Shown here: piece by piece, positions 18,752 through 28,201 of the stretch
Numbering within the stretch: position 1 is the first letter of the stretch
How the letters are laid out: the number at the start of each line of letters is the position of its first letter
NCBI RefSeq assembly: GCF_023195895.1
Contig: NZ_JALPRK010000014.1
Coordinates: 62,001 to 126,000, forward strand
Reading direction: 5' to 3'
Length of the DNA: 64,000 nucleotides
DNA from: Paenibacillus mellifer
Lineage (GTDB): Bacteria > Bacillota > Bacilli > Paenibacillales > Paenibacillaceae
The notes under the pieces: model-generated
Seen by the model: the letters and a program-made list of their open reading frames with translations, nothing else
Told to the model about the DNA's origin: nothing
Database searches by the model: none
Translations under genes and position numbers: made by a program

Positions 18752-19597
18752 CTACTGAAGATTCGCCGGAGCTACCCGGTGCAAATGCATCGTCAAATAA
18801 CTGACCTCTGCCTGGTATACTGGCATTTTGAGCCGTTGCTCCATCACTTTGGTCAATTTGTAAGCAAGCGAATACAAGGTTGGATACTCCTGCTTCAGCA
18901 GCATTTCCAGCTTGTCAACTTCGCTGACCTGCTCGCCGCGTCGAATCCGTTCGATCGCAAACCGCAAATGGGTCAGCAAACGGGAATAATCCAGCGAGTT
19001 GCGGTGGATCGTAAAGCGAAGCTCCGTCTCGATGATGCCCACCATGTCAGCGATTAACTGAGCATGTCCCCGGACCTCGCTGATATGTCGGTTGGTCATG
19101 GCGCTGTTAATGTGAAGCGCCACGAAGCCGATTTCATCCTCGCCGAGATCGACCCCAAGCCGCTCCTTGATGAGTCGGATTGCGTATTCCGCCAGTTCGA
19201 ATTCCACCGGATAGATTTCCTTCGTCTCGAACAAAAACGGATTATGAAAAGCGATGTCCTGTTCCGCCCGCTTAATCGCGAATGCCAAGTGATCGGTCAA
19301 CGCGATATGGATATGCTCGTTCAGCTCGGTTTGCGTCTTCTGGGAAATATACAGGATTATTTCGCCGATAATTTCGATCAACTGTTCATCCACCTGGGGT
19401 ACGAGCTGCTTGTATTGCTCTTGCTCCTGCTGATTCGTGAGGATAAACATTTTCTCAACGGCTTCAAGCAGGATCGAGTCCCCCGTTTTCCGGTTAAATC
19501 CGATGCCTTTGCCGATCACTACGACCTCGCCACGCTCCGGGTGATTTGCGATGATGACATTGTTATTCAACACTTTAGAAACGCGCAGGCTGTTCAC
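18752..19597 (-). CDS. glcT: Transcription antiterminator GlcT (BglG family)
   Basis: 281 residues: an N-terminal RNA-binding CAT domain (about residues 1-60, with NNNVIIANH and GKGIGFNRKTGD), then two PTS regulation domains. Conserved PRD histidines are visible in IALTDHLAFAI, FVALHINSA, LLTHLRFAIER and MHLHRV. The protein binds the RAT element in the ptsG leader and is switched by phosphorylation from PtsG and HPr. The start is GTG, preceded by AAAGAGGTG. Confidence 0.93.
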   Translation of the reverse strand: MNSLRVSKVLNNNVIIANHPERGEVVVIGKGIGFNRKTGDSILLEAVEKMFILTNQQEQEQYKQLVPQVDEQLIEIIGEIILYISQKTQTELNEHIHIALTDHLAFAIKRAEQDIAFHNPFLFETKEIYPVEFELAEYAIRLIKERLGVDLGEDEIGFVALHINSAMTNRHISEVRGHAQLIADMVGIIETELRFTIHRNSLDYSRLLTHLRFAIERIRRGEQVSEVDKLEMLLKQEYPTLYSLAYKLTKVMEQRLKMPVYQAEVSYLTMHLHRVAPANLQ

Positions 19598-19641
19598 AAC
19601 TAAGCACCTCTTTTTCCTATTCTCCGAAAACGGTTAAGCTC

Positions 19642-19670
19642 ATTATAATTGATTTTCCGGGCCGCGTCAG
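19642..19670 (-). promoter_or_regulatory. SigA-type promoter of glcT
   Basis: Reading leftward, CTGACG (19670-19665), 17-bp spacer, TATAAT (19647-19642). The -10 is perfect and the -35 weak. Confidence 0.6.
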
Positions 19671-19691
19671 CCAATTCCCAGGCATTTCAAA

Positions 19692-19724
19692 GGCGTCCTC
19701 GCCCAATGATCCGAGCGGGACGCC
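19692..19724 (-). terminator. Terminator after the flotillin gene
   Basis: Reading leftward, GGCGTCCCGCTCGG, loop, GGGCGAGGACGCC, then TTTG: a long stem with a short U run. Confidence 0.6.
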
Positions 19725-19789
19725 GATTCGCGATTGATCCTCTGACAAATTACACGGATTGCTGACGGTTGTCAAGCCGGACAAAAGGC

Positions 19790-21376
19790 TTACTTCCGGT
19801 CTTGCTCCGTTTCCTTCGAGGCGGCCGTCTCCAGTGCGACAGGCTCCGGTGCCTTCACTGAAGCTGTGGACTTCACAGCAGTCACCTCGGCCGCCGGTGA
19901 GGCGGCGACAATTTTACCTTTGGTCAAGCCTTGGATTAACCGATCGAGTTCGATCCCCGAGACGCTCTTCAGCATATCAGGCGCAGTAGCCATGAGCTCG
20001 GTGACATAATTGCTGACGCGGGCAGCCCCCTCGCCTTTGCCGGTATCCACGACGGTTAGCTTGTCGATCGAGGACAACGGAGCCGCGATTTTGCCAGCAA
20101 GCTCCGGCAGCATCTTCGTCACGATGTCGAGGATCGCGGCCTCGCCGAATTTCTGGAACGCTTCGGCCAGCTTCTCCTTCGCTTCGGCCTCGGCCAAACC
20201 GCGGAGACGGATGATTTCGGCATCCGCTGTCCCTTTGGCCCGTTCGGCATCCGCGATCGCCAAACCCTCTAAGCGCTTCTGTTCGGCGGAAGCTTTGGCT
20301 TGCGTCTCGATCGAATATTGCAGCGCGTCGGCTTCTCGCATTTTCCGCGCCTTTTCGGCTTCGGCAGCCTGTTCGACCGCATAACGGTCCGCATCGGCTT
20401 TCTTCTTCACCTCAGCGTCATATTGCTTCTGGCGAACGGTGATCTCCTTATCCTGCAAGTCGATTTCCCGTTCCTTGCGTACCAGCTCAACTTTCATTTG
20501 CTCTTCCACCATCGTCTGCTTGGCCCGAGCTTCCTGAATATGGTAAGCCTGGTCGGCTTCGGCCTTGGCGGTGTCTTGCTCTTTCTTAAATTCAGCCACC
20601 TTCAGCTCTTTGTCCTTCTCCGCACCGGCGATGTTCGTATCACGGACCAATTCGGCTTTCTGTCCAGCTTCTTCGGCTAACGCTTTTTGAATCCGGGCAT
20701 CCCGCAGGGCTTCCGCCTCAGCGATATCGGCGTCCCGCTTGACCGCAGCGATCCGCGGTTTACCGAGTGCCTCCAGGTATCCGTGTTTATCCCTTACGTC
20801 CTTGATCGTGAACGAGACGATCTGCAGCCCCATTTTCTTCAGGTCGCGAGCCGCCACGCCTTGCACTTCCTGGGCGAACTTATCGCGGTTCCGGTACACT
20901 TCCTCGACGGTCATCGAGCCAAGAATCGAACGCAAATGGCCTTCGAGCACTTCCTGAGCCTCGCCTTTGAGCGATTCGATCGGTTTGCCCATAAACTGCT
21001 CGGCCGCCGTCGCAACGTCCTCAATCGAGCTGCCTACCTTGATGATAGCCACCCCGTCTGCAGAAACCGGTACGCCTTGCTCGGTATAGACCTCCGGGGT
21101 CATGACGTCCAGCTTATGGGAGAGCAGTGACATGAACTCGGCTTTCTGAAAAATCGGCCAGATAAACGCCCCGCCACCGCGCACAATTTTTATTTTACGG
21201 CCGGATTGGTCGTCGGATATGTTCTTGCCCCCTAGAAAAGAACCCGTAACGATCATCGCTTCGTCAGGACTTACCGTTTTGTACCTCGCCCAAAACGCCA
21301 GCCCAAGCACGATAATGACTGCGATCACGATGACGGGGATAAGCAGGAAATCCGGAATACTTTCGAACAATGACAA
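19790..21376 (-). CDS. floT: Flotillin family protein (FloT/YuaG)
   Basis: 528 residues. One N-terminal membrane hairpin segment (about residues 10-30) is followed by an SPFH/band-7 domain (to about 200), a long alanine/glutamate/lysine-rich coiled coil (about 200-400) and a flexible C-terminal tail. Bacterial flotillins scaffold functional membrane microdomains and modulate membrane fluidity. It follows an NfeD gene 24 bp upstream, the usual pairing, and should be co-transcribed from the SigW promoter before that gene. Confidence 0.93.
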   Translation of the reverse strand: MSLFESIPDFLLIPVIVIAVIIVLGLAFWARYKTVSPDEAMIVTGSFLGGKNISDDQSGRKIKIVRGGGAFIWPIFQKAEFMSLLSHKLDVMTPEVYTEQGVPVSADGVAIIKVGSSIEDVATAAEQFMGKPIESLKGEAQEVLEGHLRSILGSMTVEEVYRNRDKFAQEVQGVAARDLKKMGLQIVSFTIKDVRDKHGYLEALGKPRIAAVKRDADIAEAEALRDARIQKALAEEAGQKAELVRDTNIAGAEKDKELKVAEFKKEQDTAKAEADQAYHIQEARAKQTMVEEQMKVELVRKEREIDLQDKEITVRQKQYDAEVKKKADADRYAVEQAAEAEKARKMREADALQYSIETQAKASAEQKRLEGLAIADAERAKGTADAEIIRLRGLAEAEAKEKLAEAFQKFGEAAILDIVTKMLPELAGKIAAPLSSIDKLTVVDTGKGEGAARVSNYVTELMATAPDMLKSVSGIELDRLIQGLTKGKIVAASPAAEVTAVKSTASVKAPEPVALETAASKETEQDRK

Positions 21377-21400
21377 CAGCTCCCTCTTCTTGTAATGGTG

Positions 21401-21931
21401 TTACATCGGGTGGGGATATAGCTCGGAAACTTGGACGGTCCCCTCCTTCGTCGTCTCAATGACAACAACGACGGTTCCGGCGGAAATCTCCTTCCGGTCC
21501 CAGCTAGACGCGATATGAAGGGTGTTGCCGCCAACCAGCTTCACCATCACTTCGCCATACCCTTGTGCCGGGATGGGTACGGTCACTTCGCCGACCTTGC
21601 CGGGTAGTTCTGATTCGGAAAATCCCGTGGAATTTTCGCTGTTTTCCATCGGCCGAACATAAGCGAAGTACACGACGGCAGATAACAAAACAGCGGCCAC
21701 AATGGCCAGGATCACCACGCCGGCCGATCCGAGTCCGGTGTATCGGTCCAGCAAGATGCCGGCACCGCCGAACGACGTAATTGCCGAAGCCGTGATAATC
21801 GGCTTGAGAAAATCCACGGACAGGAAATCGAACACGCCGTCCAGCCAGCTTCCGAGCAAGTCGCCAAGCAATGCGCTGATAACGGCAAACAAGGCACCGC
21901 CGACGAAACAACCCCAAAACAGCGCTTCCAT
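21401..21931 (-). CDS. NfeD-like membrane protein (YuaF type)
   Basis: 176 residues. Two or three membrane segments (about 7-25, 45-65 and 68-90) are followed by a C-terminal OB-fold NfeD domain (about 105-176: GEVTVPIPAQGYGEV and GTVVVVIETTKEG). NfeD short-form proteins pair with flotillins. ATG at 21931 is chosen because GGGAGG lies 6 nt upstream; longer in-frame starts would run back through the promoter and terminator. Confidence 0.88.
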   Translation of the reverse strand: MEALFWGCFVGGALFAVISALLGDLLGSWLDGVFDFLSVDFLKPIITASAITSFGGAGILLDRYTGLGSAGVVILAIVAAVLLSAVVYFAYVRPMENSENSTGFSESELPGKVGEVTVPIPAQGYGEVMVKLVGGNTLHIASSWDRKEISAGTVVVVIETTKEGTVQVSELYPHPM

Positions 21932-21977
21932 CCCGTTCCTCCCTCTACCCAAAATATTGCTGTACTCTACAAATACA

Positions 21978-22002
21978 TACGTAAAATGGAGAAATATGTT
22001 TC
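21978..22002 (-). promoter_or_regulatory. SigW promoter of the nfeD-floT operon
   Basis: Reading leftward, GAAAC (22002-21998), 16-bp spacer, CGTA (21981-21978): an exact match to the core SigW pattern TGAAAC-N16-CGTA except for the first base. Bacillus yuaFG is a known SigW target, so sequence and context agree. Confidence 0.8.
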
Positions 22003-22047
22003 GAAAAAGAAAAACCGGCTCGCAGCGGGATGCCGCGAAACCGGTGA
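22003..22047 (-). terminator. Terminator after the alcohol dehydrogenase gene
   Basis: Reading leftward, ACCGGTTTCGCGG, loop, CCGCTGCGAGCCGGT with T-rich tail TTTTTCTTTTT. The stem ends one base from the SigW -35 of the next operon. Confidence 0.85.
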
Positions 22048-22057
22048 TGAGAGGCAC

Positions 22058-23221
22058 TTACAGGGACATGCGATATATTTCAAGCACGTCTTGTTTATCC
22101 AGCACAGCAAAATTACCGAACGAGCCGAAGCGAACCGCCTTCTCGGCCATGACTTCTAGCTGGCTGTCGTCAATACCGTAATCGGCCAGACGGCTTGGAG
22201 CGCCGATTGAATTCCAGAACGACCGCAACGCTTCAATCCCCTCGAGCGCGACCGCCTCGTCGCTCTTACCCGCAGGATTCACGTTGAAGACGTTGATCGC
22301 CAGACGCTTGAAGCGAGCGATATCCTGCTTCATGTTGTATTTCATCCAGTTCGGGAACAGGATAGCCAGGCCCCCGCCATGTGGAATATCGTAAACCGCC
22401 GATACGGCATGCTCGATATTGTGGGTCGCCCAGTCTCCGGACAAGCCCATATTCAGCACGCCATTAAGCGCCATCGTACCGCAGAGCAGAATCGTTTCCC
22501 GAAGGTCGTAGTTCTCCAAATCCGCAGCCAGCTTCGGCGCAGTTTCGATCACTGTCCGAAGCAAAGCTTCGCAGAACTCGTCCTGCAGCGGGGTGTTCGG
22601 TGTCGGATGGAAATAATGCTCAAATACATGGGACATAATGTCGACCATTCCGTAAACGGTCTGCTCCTTCGGTAAGGATGCCGTGAACTGCGGATCAAGG
22701 ATGGAGAACGCCGGGTAAGCCAGCTTGCTGCCCCAACCGAGCTTCTCCTTCGTCGCTTCGTTGGAAATGACGGAATTGCCGTTCATTTCCGAGCCGGTTG
22801 CGGCCATCGTCAGCACGGTTCCAAGCGGCAGGGCTGCTTTCGGCACGGCCTTCCGCTCCGCGAAATCCCACATATCTCCGTCGTATTTAGCGCCGACAGC
22901 AATCGCCTTCGAGCAGTCCAACACGCTGCCGCCGCCGACCGCGAGGACCAGCTCGATACCGTTCGACTTGCACAGCTCAACCCCGCGATGTACCGTAGAC
23001 AGACGCGGGTTCGGCTCGACGCCCGCCAGCTCCGTTACCTCAGCGCCGATTTCCCGCAGAATAGCTGTCACTTGATCGTACAGTCCGCTGCGTTTGATGC
23101 TGCCACCGCCGTAAACTAACAGCACTTTTCTTCCATAGTCCGGAACCTCGGTACGCAGCGACTCCAGCTGACCTTTACCGAAGATCAGCTTCGTCGGGTT
23201 ATGAAATACGAAATTGTCCAT
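22058..23221 (-). CDS. Iron-containing alcohol dehydrogenase (YugJ/BDH-like)
   Basis: 387 residues, the standard length of group III alcohol dehydrogenases. [15 protein letters not shown] (about residues 95-110) is the NAD(P)-binding region. Metal ligands lie in the segment with [13 protein letters not shown] (about 190-205) and in [25 protein letters not shown] (about 258-283). Closest type is the NADH-dependent butanol dehydrogenase/YugJ group; the physiological aldehyde is unknown. It stands as a single transcription unit. Confidence 0.88.
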   Translation of the reverse strand: MDNFVFHNPTKLIFGKGQLESLRTEVPDYGRKVLLVYGGGSIKRSGLYDQVTAILREIGAEVTELAGVEPNPRLSTVHRGVELCKSNGIELVLAVGGGSVLDCSKAIAVGAKYDGDMWDFAERKAVPKAALPLGTVLTMAATGSEMNGNSVISNEATKEKLGWGSKLAYPAFSILDPQFTASLPKEQTVYGMVDIMSHVFEHYFHPTPNTPLQDEFCEALLRTVIETAPKLAADLENYDLRETILLCGTMALNGVLNMGLSGDWATHNIEHAVSAVYDIPHGGGLAILFPNWMKYNMKQDIARFKRLAINVFNVNPAGKSDEAVALEGIEALRSFWNSIGAPSRLADYGIDDSQLEVMAEKAVRFGSFGNFAVLDKQDVLEIYRMSL

Positions 23222-23321
23222 GCCAAAATCCTCCTATATTCAGTTATGTAAATGGGGTTCATGCTACCTTAGCCTCTTCGTACTCCCAAACTATTATACT
23301 TCTAACTGTAATGGAATAACA

Positions 23322-23364
23322 AACAGAAACGAGGCCGCTCCAAACCTCTTCGGTTTGGGCGACC
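23322..23364 (-). terminator. Terminator of the gal operon
   Basis: Reading leftward, GGTCGCCCAAACC, loop GAAGA, GGTTTGGAGCGGCC, then TCGTTTCTGTTTG. It lies 28 bp after the galT stop. Confidence 0.8.
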
Positions 23365-23391
23365 CCGTACAATCCAACCTGTTCGTCTGCT

Positions 23392-24969
23392 CTACTGTCT
23401 GCGGTAACCGATCGAAACGACAAACCGTTCGAAAGCTTCGCGTCCTTCCGGCGTCGCTTTGAATACTCCGGCATGTCCGAGAATCTCCGCGAACTTGCTG
23501 CCGACCTCGTCACGCAGCAACACTTCGGCCTCTTCACGCGCCAGTGACATACCTACGCGTGCGACCAGTTCTTTCACCCAATCCGCGTGCACGGCCAGGC
23601 GAGACCCGGGATCGGATACGGTCTCCTCGTACAACGTTTTGTCCCCGCTCAGAATGGCCGCAACTCCCGCCAGCTCTTCCTTCAGCCGGCCTGGGAGAAT
23701 CGCCACACCCATCACTTCGATCAGACCAATGTTTTCCTTCTTGATGTGGTGCATCTCGCGGTGCGGATGGAAGATCCCCTCGGGATGCTGTTCGTTCGTC
23801 CGGTTGTTCCGTAGGACGATGTCCGCCTCGTAACCGCCATCTGCACTGCGACGGACGATTGGGGTCACCGTATTATGCGGCACGGATTCCCCTTTCTCCT
23901 CGGAGAATACTAGGACGTCGGCCGACGGATCGCTGTATTGCTTCCATTTCTCGTATAGATCGTCCGCCGCTTCCAGCACAGCCTCGCGGTCCTGACCGTT
24001 CACCCGCAGCACGGACATCGGCCACTTCACCATCCCGACGGTCACGCCGGCGAAGTCCGGATGGGAGAAGACGGCTTCCACCGGGGCCTTCTCCAACGGA
24101 AACGTATGCCGTCCCCCCTGGAAATGGTCGTGAGTCAGGATCGAACCGCCAACGATCGGCAGATCCGCATTGGAGCCGATGAAATAATGCGGGAACAACG
24201 TTGTGAAATCAAGCAGACGCTTAAACGTATCGCGCGTCAACTTCATCGGCACGTGATCGTGGTGGAATACGATGCAATGTTCGTTGTAATACACATAAGG
24301 CGAGTATTGGAAAAACCATGGCTCTTCGTTTAGGGTCAGCGGAATGACGCGCAAGTTCTGACGGGCCGGATGATTGATCCGTCCCGCATAACCAACGTTC
24401 TCGCGACATAGCTGGCATTTCGGATACACCGGCGGCGGTAGCAGCTTAGCCATGGCGATTTCCTTCGGATTTTTCTCCGGTTTGGACAGATTAATCGTGA
24501 TTTCCATGTCCCCGAACGGAGTAGGTTGTTCCCAATAGATGTTTTGGCGAACCCGGTCCATCCGGATATAATTGCTGTCCACGGACAGCTTATAGAACGC
24601 GTCAGTTGCCGCGATAATTCCCTGCTCGGTTTCCGTTTTGCGGAAGGCCGCGATCGTTTCCGATGGGCGCGGCATCAGCAGACCCATGATTTGAGCGTCC
24701 AGCAAATCGCGGTAAGTGGCGGTATCTTCCGGAATCAGGCCGATCGAGACTCCGTAATCAATCAAGATTTCGAGCGGCTCCTGCGGACCGGTCAGCACCT
24801 CCTCCGAAACTGCACCCGCGAACGGCTCATCGAACGAAAACAACTCCAGCAGGCGATTGCGCGAATAGTCTACGTCCCACCAATCGATAAGGCCCTGCTC
24901 CAGCGCATAATTCACCAGTCGTTCGATGGCATGAAGCGTTTCTTGACGATTTCTCTCTTCTACTCCCAT
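23392..24969 (-). CDS. galT: UDP-glucose--hexose-1-phosphate uridylyltransferase (class II)
   Basis: 525 residues, the long Firmicute form of GalT. It exchanges UMP between UDP-glucose and galactose-1-phosphate, the second Leloir step. The active-site region has GSILTHDHFQGGRH (H-D-H-F-Q replaces the H-P-H of class I enzymes), and a C-P-x-C-type cysteine pair is seen as PKCQLCREN. Last gene of galK-galE-galT, 14 bp after galE. Confidence 0.94.
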   Translation of the reverse strand: MGVEERNRQETLHAIERLVNYALEQGLIDWWDVDYSRNRLLELFSFDEPFAGAVSEEVLTGPQEPLEILIDYGVSIGLIPEDTATYRDLLDAQIMGLLMPRPSETIAAFRKTETEQGIIAATDAFYKLSVDSNYIRMDRVRQNIYWEQPTPFGDMEITINLSKPEKNPKEIAMAKLLPPPVYPKCQLCRENVGYAGRINHPARQNLRVIPLTLNEEPWFFQYSPYVYYNEHCIVFHHDHVPMKLTRDTFKRLLDFTTLFPHYFIGSNADLPIVGGSILTHDHFQGGRHTFPLEKAPVEAVFSHPDFAGVTVGMVKWPMSVLRVNGQDREAVLEAADDLYEKWKQYSDPSADVLVFSEEKGESVPHNTVTPIVRRSADGGYEADIVLRNNRTNEQHPEGIFHPHREMHHIKKENIGLIEVMGVAILPGRLKEELAGVAAILSGDKTLYEETVSDPGSRLAVHADWVKELVARVGMSLAREEAEVLLRDEVGSKFAEILGHAGVFKATPEGREAFERFVVSIGYRRQ

Positions 24970-24983
24970 CGCGTTACACTCCC

Positions 24984-25970
24984 TTAGTCGTTATAGCCGT
25001 TTGGATGGCTGTTATGCCACTGCCACGCGCTTTCGATGATGTTCGCCAATTGGTTGCGGGTTGGATTCCAGCCCAGCACATGGCGGGCTTTGTCCGAAGA
25101 TGCGATGAGCACCGCCGGATCCCCGGCGCGGCGCGGGCTGATGACGACCGGGAAGTCGTGGCCAGTAACGTCTTTCACGGTTTCGATGACTTCCTTAACC
25201 GAGAAGCCTTGCCCGTTGCCGAGATTGAATACGTCGCTCTCCCCGCCGCCGAGCAAATGATTCACCGCGCGCAGATGGGCGTCGGCCAAATCGCTCACAT
25301 GGATATAGTCACGGACGCAGGTACCGTCAGCCGTATTGTAATCGTCGCCGAACACTTGAATCGATGGACGTTGTCCCAATGCCGCTTGAATGATCAATGG
25401 GATCAGATGGCTTTCCGGACGATGGTCTTCGCCAATCTTACCGCTTTCATGGGCCCCCGCCGCATTAAAATAGCGCAGCGATACGTATTTGATCCCCAGC
25501 ACCTGATCAAACCAGGCCATCATCCGTTCCATGGTCAGCTTGGTTTCCCCATACACGTTCGTAGGCCGAGTCGGATCGGTTTCCTCAATCGGTACCTTTT
25601 CCGGTTCGCCGTAGGTTGCCGCCGTAGAGGAGAACACGATTTTACGCACATTTGCCTGATCCATGGCGTCCAGCAAACATAGCGTTCCGTATACGTTATT
25701 GTCGAAATACTTCACTGGATCCTTCATGCTTTCCCCAACCAGGGAGTTCGCGGCAAAGTGAATCACCGCTTCGATCTCGTTCTCGGCAAATAACTTAGCC
25801 AGAAGGGCTTTATCCCGCAAATCCCCTTCGTAGAGCTTACCGCCGAGCAGCGCTCCGCGATGTCCGGTCTGCAGGTTGTCGATGACAACGACCTCTTTGC
25901 CTTGCTCCAGCAGCGCAGCTACCGTATGCGAACCGATATAACCGGCTCCCCCCGTCACCAATATCGCCAT
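24984..25970 (-). CDS. galE: UDP-glucose 4-epimerase
   Basis: 328 residues with the short-chain dehydrogenase fold. GGAGYIGSH (residues 7-15) binds NAD. The catalytic triad is visible as S in FSSTAA (about 122-127) and Y-x-x-x-K in VYGETK (about 147-152). It interconverts UDP-galactose and UDP-glucose. Its ATG lies 2 bp after the galK stop and the ribosome site is inside galK, indicating coupling. Confidence 0.96.
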   Translation of the reverse strand: MAILVTGGAGYIGSHTVAALLEQGKEVVVIDNLQTGHRGALLGGKLYEGDLRDKALLAKLFAENEIEAVIHFAANSLVGESMKDPVKYFDNNVYGTLCLLDAMDQANVRKIVFSSTAATYGEPEKVPIEETDPTRPTNVYGETKLTMERMMAWFDQVLGIKYVSLRYFNAAGAHESGKIGEDHRPESHLIPLIIQAALGQRPSIQVFGDDYNTADGTCVRDYIHVSDLADAHLRAVNHLLGGGESDVFNLGNGQGFSVKEVIETVKDVTGHDFPVVISPRRAGDPAVLIASSDKARHVLGWNPTRNQLANIIESAWQWHNSHPNGYND

Positions 25971-25972
25971 GG

Positions 25973-27151
25973 TTATTTCTCCCCTTTCATCTCATGCACG
26001 CCGTCGCCTACGCCGCACACGTAAAACTCGCCGTCTAACCCTGTCCGCTCTTTATAAGCCTGACCAACTTCAGCCACGAATCGCTCTACGGAATCCTCGT
26101 GCACCAGCGATACCGTACAACCGCCAAACCCAGCCCCGGTCATCCGAGCGCCCAGCGTGCCATCAATTTTCCGCGCTTCCTCAACCATCACGTCCAGCTC
26201 CAGGCAGCTCACTTCGTACAAATCGCGCAATGAATCATGCGAAGCATTCATCAGTTCGCCGAAGGTCTTCAGGTCGTTCGCGCTCAGCGCGTCCACCGAT
26301 TTCAACACGCGCGCATTCTCTTCCACGACGTGTTTAGCCCGTTTCAACAGGACTTCGTTTGAAAAATCCCCCTGCCATTGCTCCAGTTGCTCCGGCTTTA
26401 GATGGGCCAAGAACTCCAGGCTCGGTTCACGTTTTTGCAAAATCGCCAACGCTTCATCACATTCCGAACGCCGTTCGTTGTACTTGGAATCCACTAGCCC
26501 CCGGCGTTTCTTCGTGTTGCTGATCACGAGCTTATACGCGCCTGTACGGAACGGCACGAGCTTGTATTCCAAGGTGTCGCACATCAGCAGAATCGCATGA
26601 TCCTGCGCCCCATTCGCGACGGCAAACTGGTCCATGATGCCGCTGTTCACACCGACGTACTGATTCTCCGCCCGCTGGGATAGCCGGGCAATTTCAACTT
26701 TGTTCGTCTCTTTCCCTTCCATACTCAGGAAGGCAAAAGCCGTCACCACTTCGATCGATGCCGAGGAGGACAATCCCGAACCGTTCGGAATTTCACCGTG
26801 GAACAGGAGGTCGTATCCGCTTGTAAGCGAGATACCCAGCTTCTTCAGCTCTACGTATGTGCCGATCGGATAATCGATCCATTCGCCGGTTTTGCTAGTG
26901 CCGAGTTCTTCCAGTTTTAGTTCCGCGGTATAAGGCAGATTACTTGAAGCGAAGGAGACTTTACCGTCCGCCCGTTTACGGATCGCTAGCGTCGTCCCGA
27001 ATTCCAGCGCGGCTGGGAATACATACCCCCCGTTATAGTCGATATGCTCGCCGATCAGATTGACGCGTCCCGGCGCGTTGAATACGTGCAGCGACTCGGA
27101 GCTTCCCCCGAATTTGGATATAAACAATTGTTCCATTTCATTCTTCTTCAT
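25973..27151 (-). CDS. galK: Galactokinase
   Basis: About 392 residues, a GHMP kinase. GRVNLIGEHIDYNGG (about residues 24-38) is the galactokinase signature, PNGSGLSSSAS (about 120-130) the ATP-binding loop, and MTGAGFGGCTVSLV (about 340-353) the third GHMP motif. It phosphorylates galactose at C1. ATG at 27151 is favoured, 7 nt after GGGGTG; an upstream in-frame ATG would add seven residues. First gene of the operon. Confidence 0.95.
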   Translation of the reverse strand: MKKNEMEQLFISKFGGSSESLHVFNAPGRVNLIGEHIDYNGGYVFPAALEFGTTLAIRKRADGKVSFASSNLPYTAELKLEELGTSKTGEWIDYPIGTYVELKKLGISLTSGYDLLFHGEIPNGSGLSSSASIEVVTAFAFLSMEGKETNKVEIARLSQRAENQYVGVNSGIMDQFAVANGAQDHAILLMCDTLEYKLVPFRTGAYKLVISNTKKRRGLVDSKYNERRSECDEALAILQKREPSLEFLAHLKPEQLEQWQGDFSNEVLLKRAKHVVEENARVLKSVDALSANDLKTFGELMNASHDSLRDLYEVSCLELDVMVEEARKIDGTLGARMTGAGFGGCTVSLVHEDSVERFVAEVGQAYKERTGLDGEFYVCGVGDGVHEMKGEK

Positions 27152-27194
27152 TAACGTACACCCCATCGTCATGGAATCTTTATTTCTTGTACCC

Positions 27195-27223
27195 AGTATA
27201 ATGAAATCGCTCTGATTTGATAA
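27195..27223 (-). promoter_or_regulatory. SigA promoter of the gal operon
   Basis: Reading leftward, TTATCA (27223-27218), 17-bp spacer, TATACT (27200-27195), about 45 bp before galK. Confidence 0.65.
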
Positions 27224-27329
27224 TGCACCTTTGCGAGAACTATATAGATAAATGTGACTTTTCGGAGTAAAATGTGTACAAGATATCCTTCAGGGCGTAT
27301 GTGTCCCTGCCAAAAAGGAGACAAGACCC

Positions 27330-28193
27330 ATGAAGCAAGAAACCTATAGTGCGGCCGCCAACCCGGATTTATTCGAAGCGGAGGATCTGCATGTCCTGTT
27401 CGCCGGTGAAAGTCAGACTCTGCCCGATCACCGCTTGGGCCCGAAAGTATATGATTATTACCTCCTGCATTTCGTGGAGCAGGGCAAAGGTATGTTTCGG
27501 ACCGAATCCGCCTCGTATGAGCTGAGCGAAGGAGACGGCTTCCTGATTCTCCCCGATCAGCTCGTTTACTATGCTTCCGACCTGGCCGAGCCATGGCGTT
27601 ATCGCTGGATTGCATTCACTGGCGCAAAGGCGGCCGAGCTCGTAAATCGGGCGGGATTCACACCGGAACAGCCGGTGTTTCGGCATGGAGATGGAAGTTC
27701 GATTCCAACGATGCTGAGCAGCGTATTACAGACCTTTAAATCGAAAAAAAACAGCTCCCATCTGCTCTCGCTGGGGCTGTTGCATCAAATTATGGCCGAA
27801 GCCCAGGAGACGCTGGGCATAGCATCGGCGTTGCCGTCGGGTGAATCGGGCGTTCAGCGGATCGTGAAGCAAATGATTCATTATATGGCCAGCCAATATG
27901 CGCATCCGGTCTCCATTGAACAAATGTGCGCTTCGATGGGATACAACCGGGCTTATCTCTCGCGAATCTTTAAGAAAGAAACGGGCTTCACCCCGGTCAC
28001 CTACCTGCTGAAGCTCAGAATCGATAAATCGCGGCAGCTCCTTCGCGAACGACCGGAGCTGTCGATCGAGCAGATCGCAGCTTCCGTCGGTCTCACCGAT
28101 CCGCTCTACTTCTCACGGCAGTTTCGTCGGTTCCATCACGAATCCCCAAGCGAATATCGCAGAGCGGTGACCCGGACTCTCTCCGTGGAGTGA
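27330..28193 (+). CDS. AraC family regulator, probably of the gal operon
   Basis: 287 residues: an N-terminal cupin sugar-sensing domain (about 20-150; KVYDYYLLHFVEQGKG) and a C-terminal AraC DNA-binding domain with both helix-turn-helix motifs (MCASMGYNRAYLSRIFKKET and IAASVGLTDPLYFSRQFRRF). The sensor type is that of MelR/MsmR-like regulators of galactosides. Divergent from galK with about 180 bp between, so control of galKET is likely (inference). AAGGAG precedes the ATG; the stop is 8 bp from the convergent sirtuin gene. Confidence 0.88.
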   Translation: MKQETYSAAANPDLFEAEDLHVLFAGESQTLPDHRLGPKVYDYYLLHFVEQGKGMFRTESASYELSEGDGFLILPDQLVYYASDLAEPWRYRWIAFTGAKAAELVNRAGFTPEQPVFRHGDGSSIPTMLSSVLQTFKSKKNSSHLLSLGLLHQIMAEAQETLGIASALPSGESGVQRIVKQMIHYMASQYAHPVSIEQMCASMGYNRAYLSRIFKKETGFTPVTYLLKLRIDKSRQLLRERPELSIEQIAASVGLTDPLYFSRQFRRFHHESPSEYRRAVTRTLSVE

Positions 28194-28201
28194 GCTTGGG
28201 A

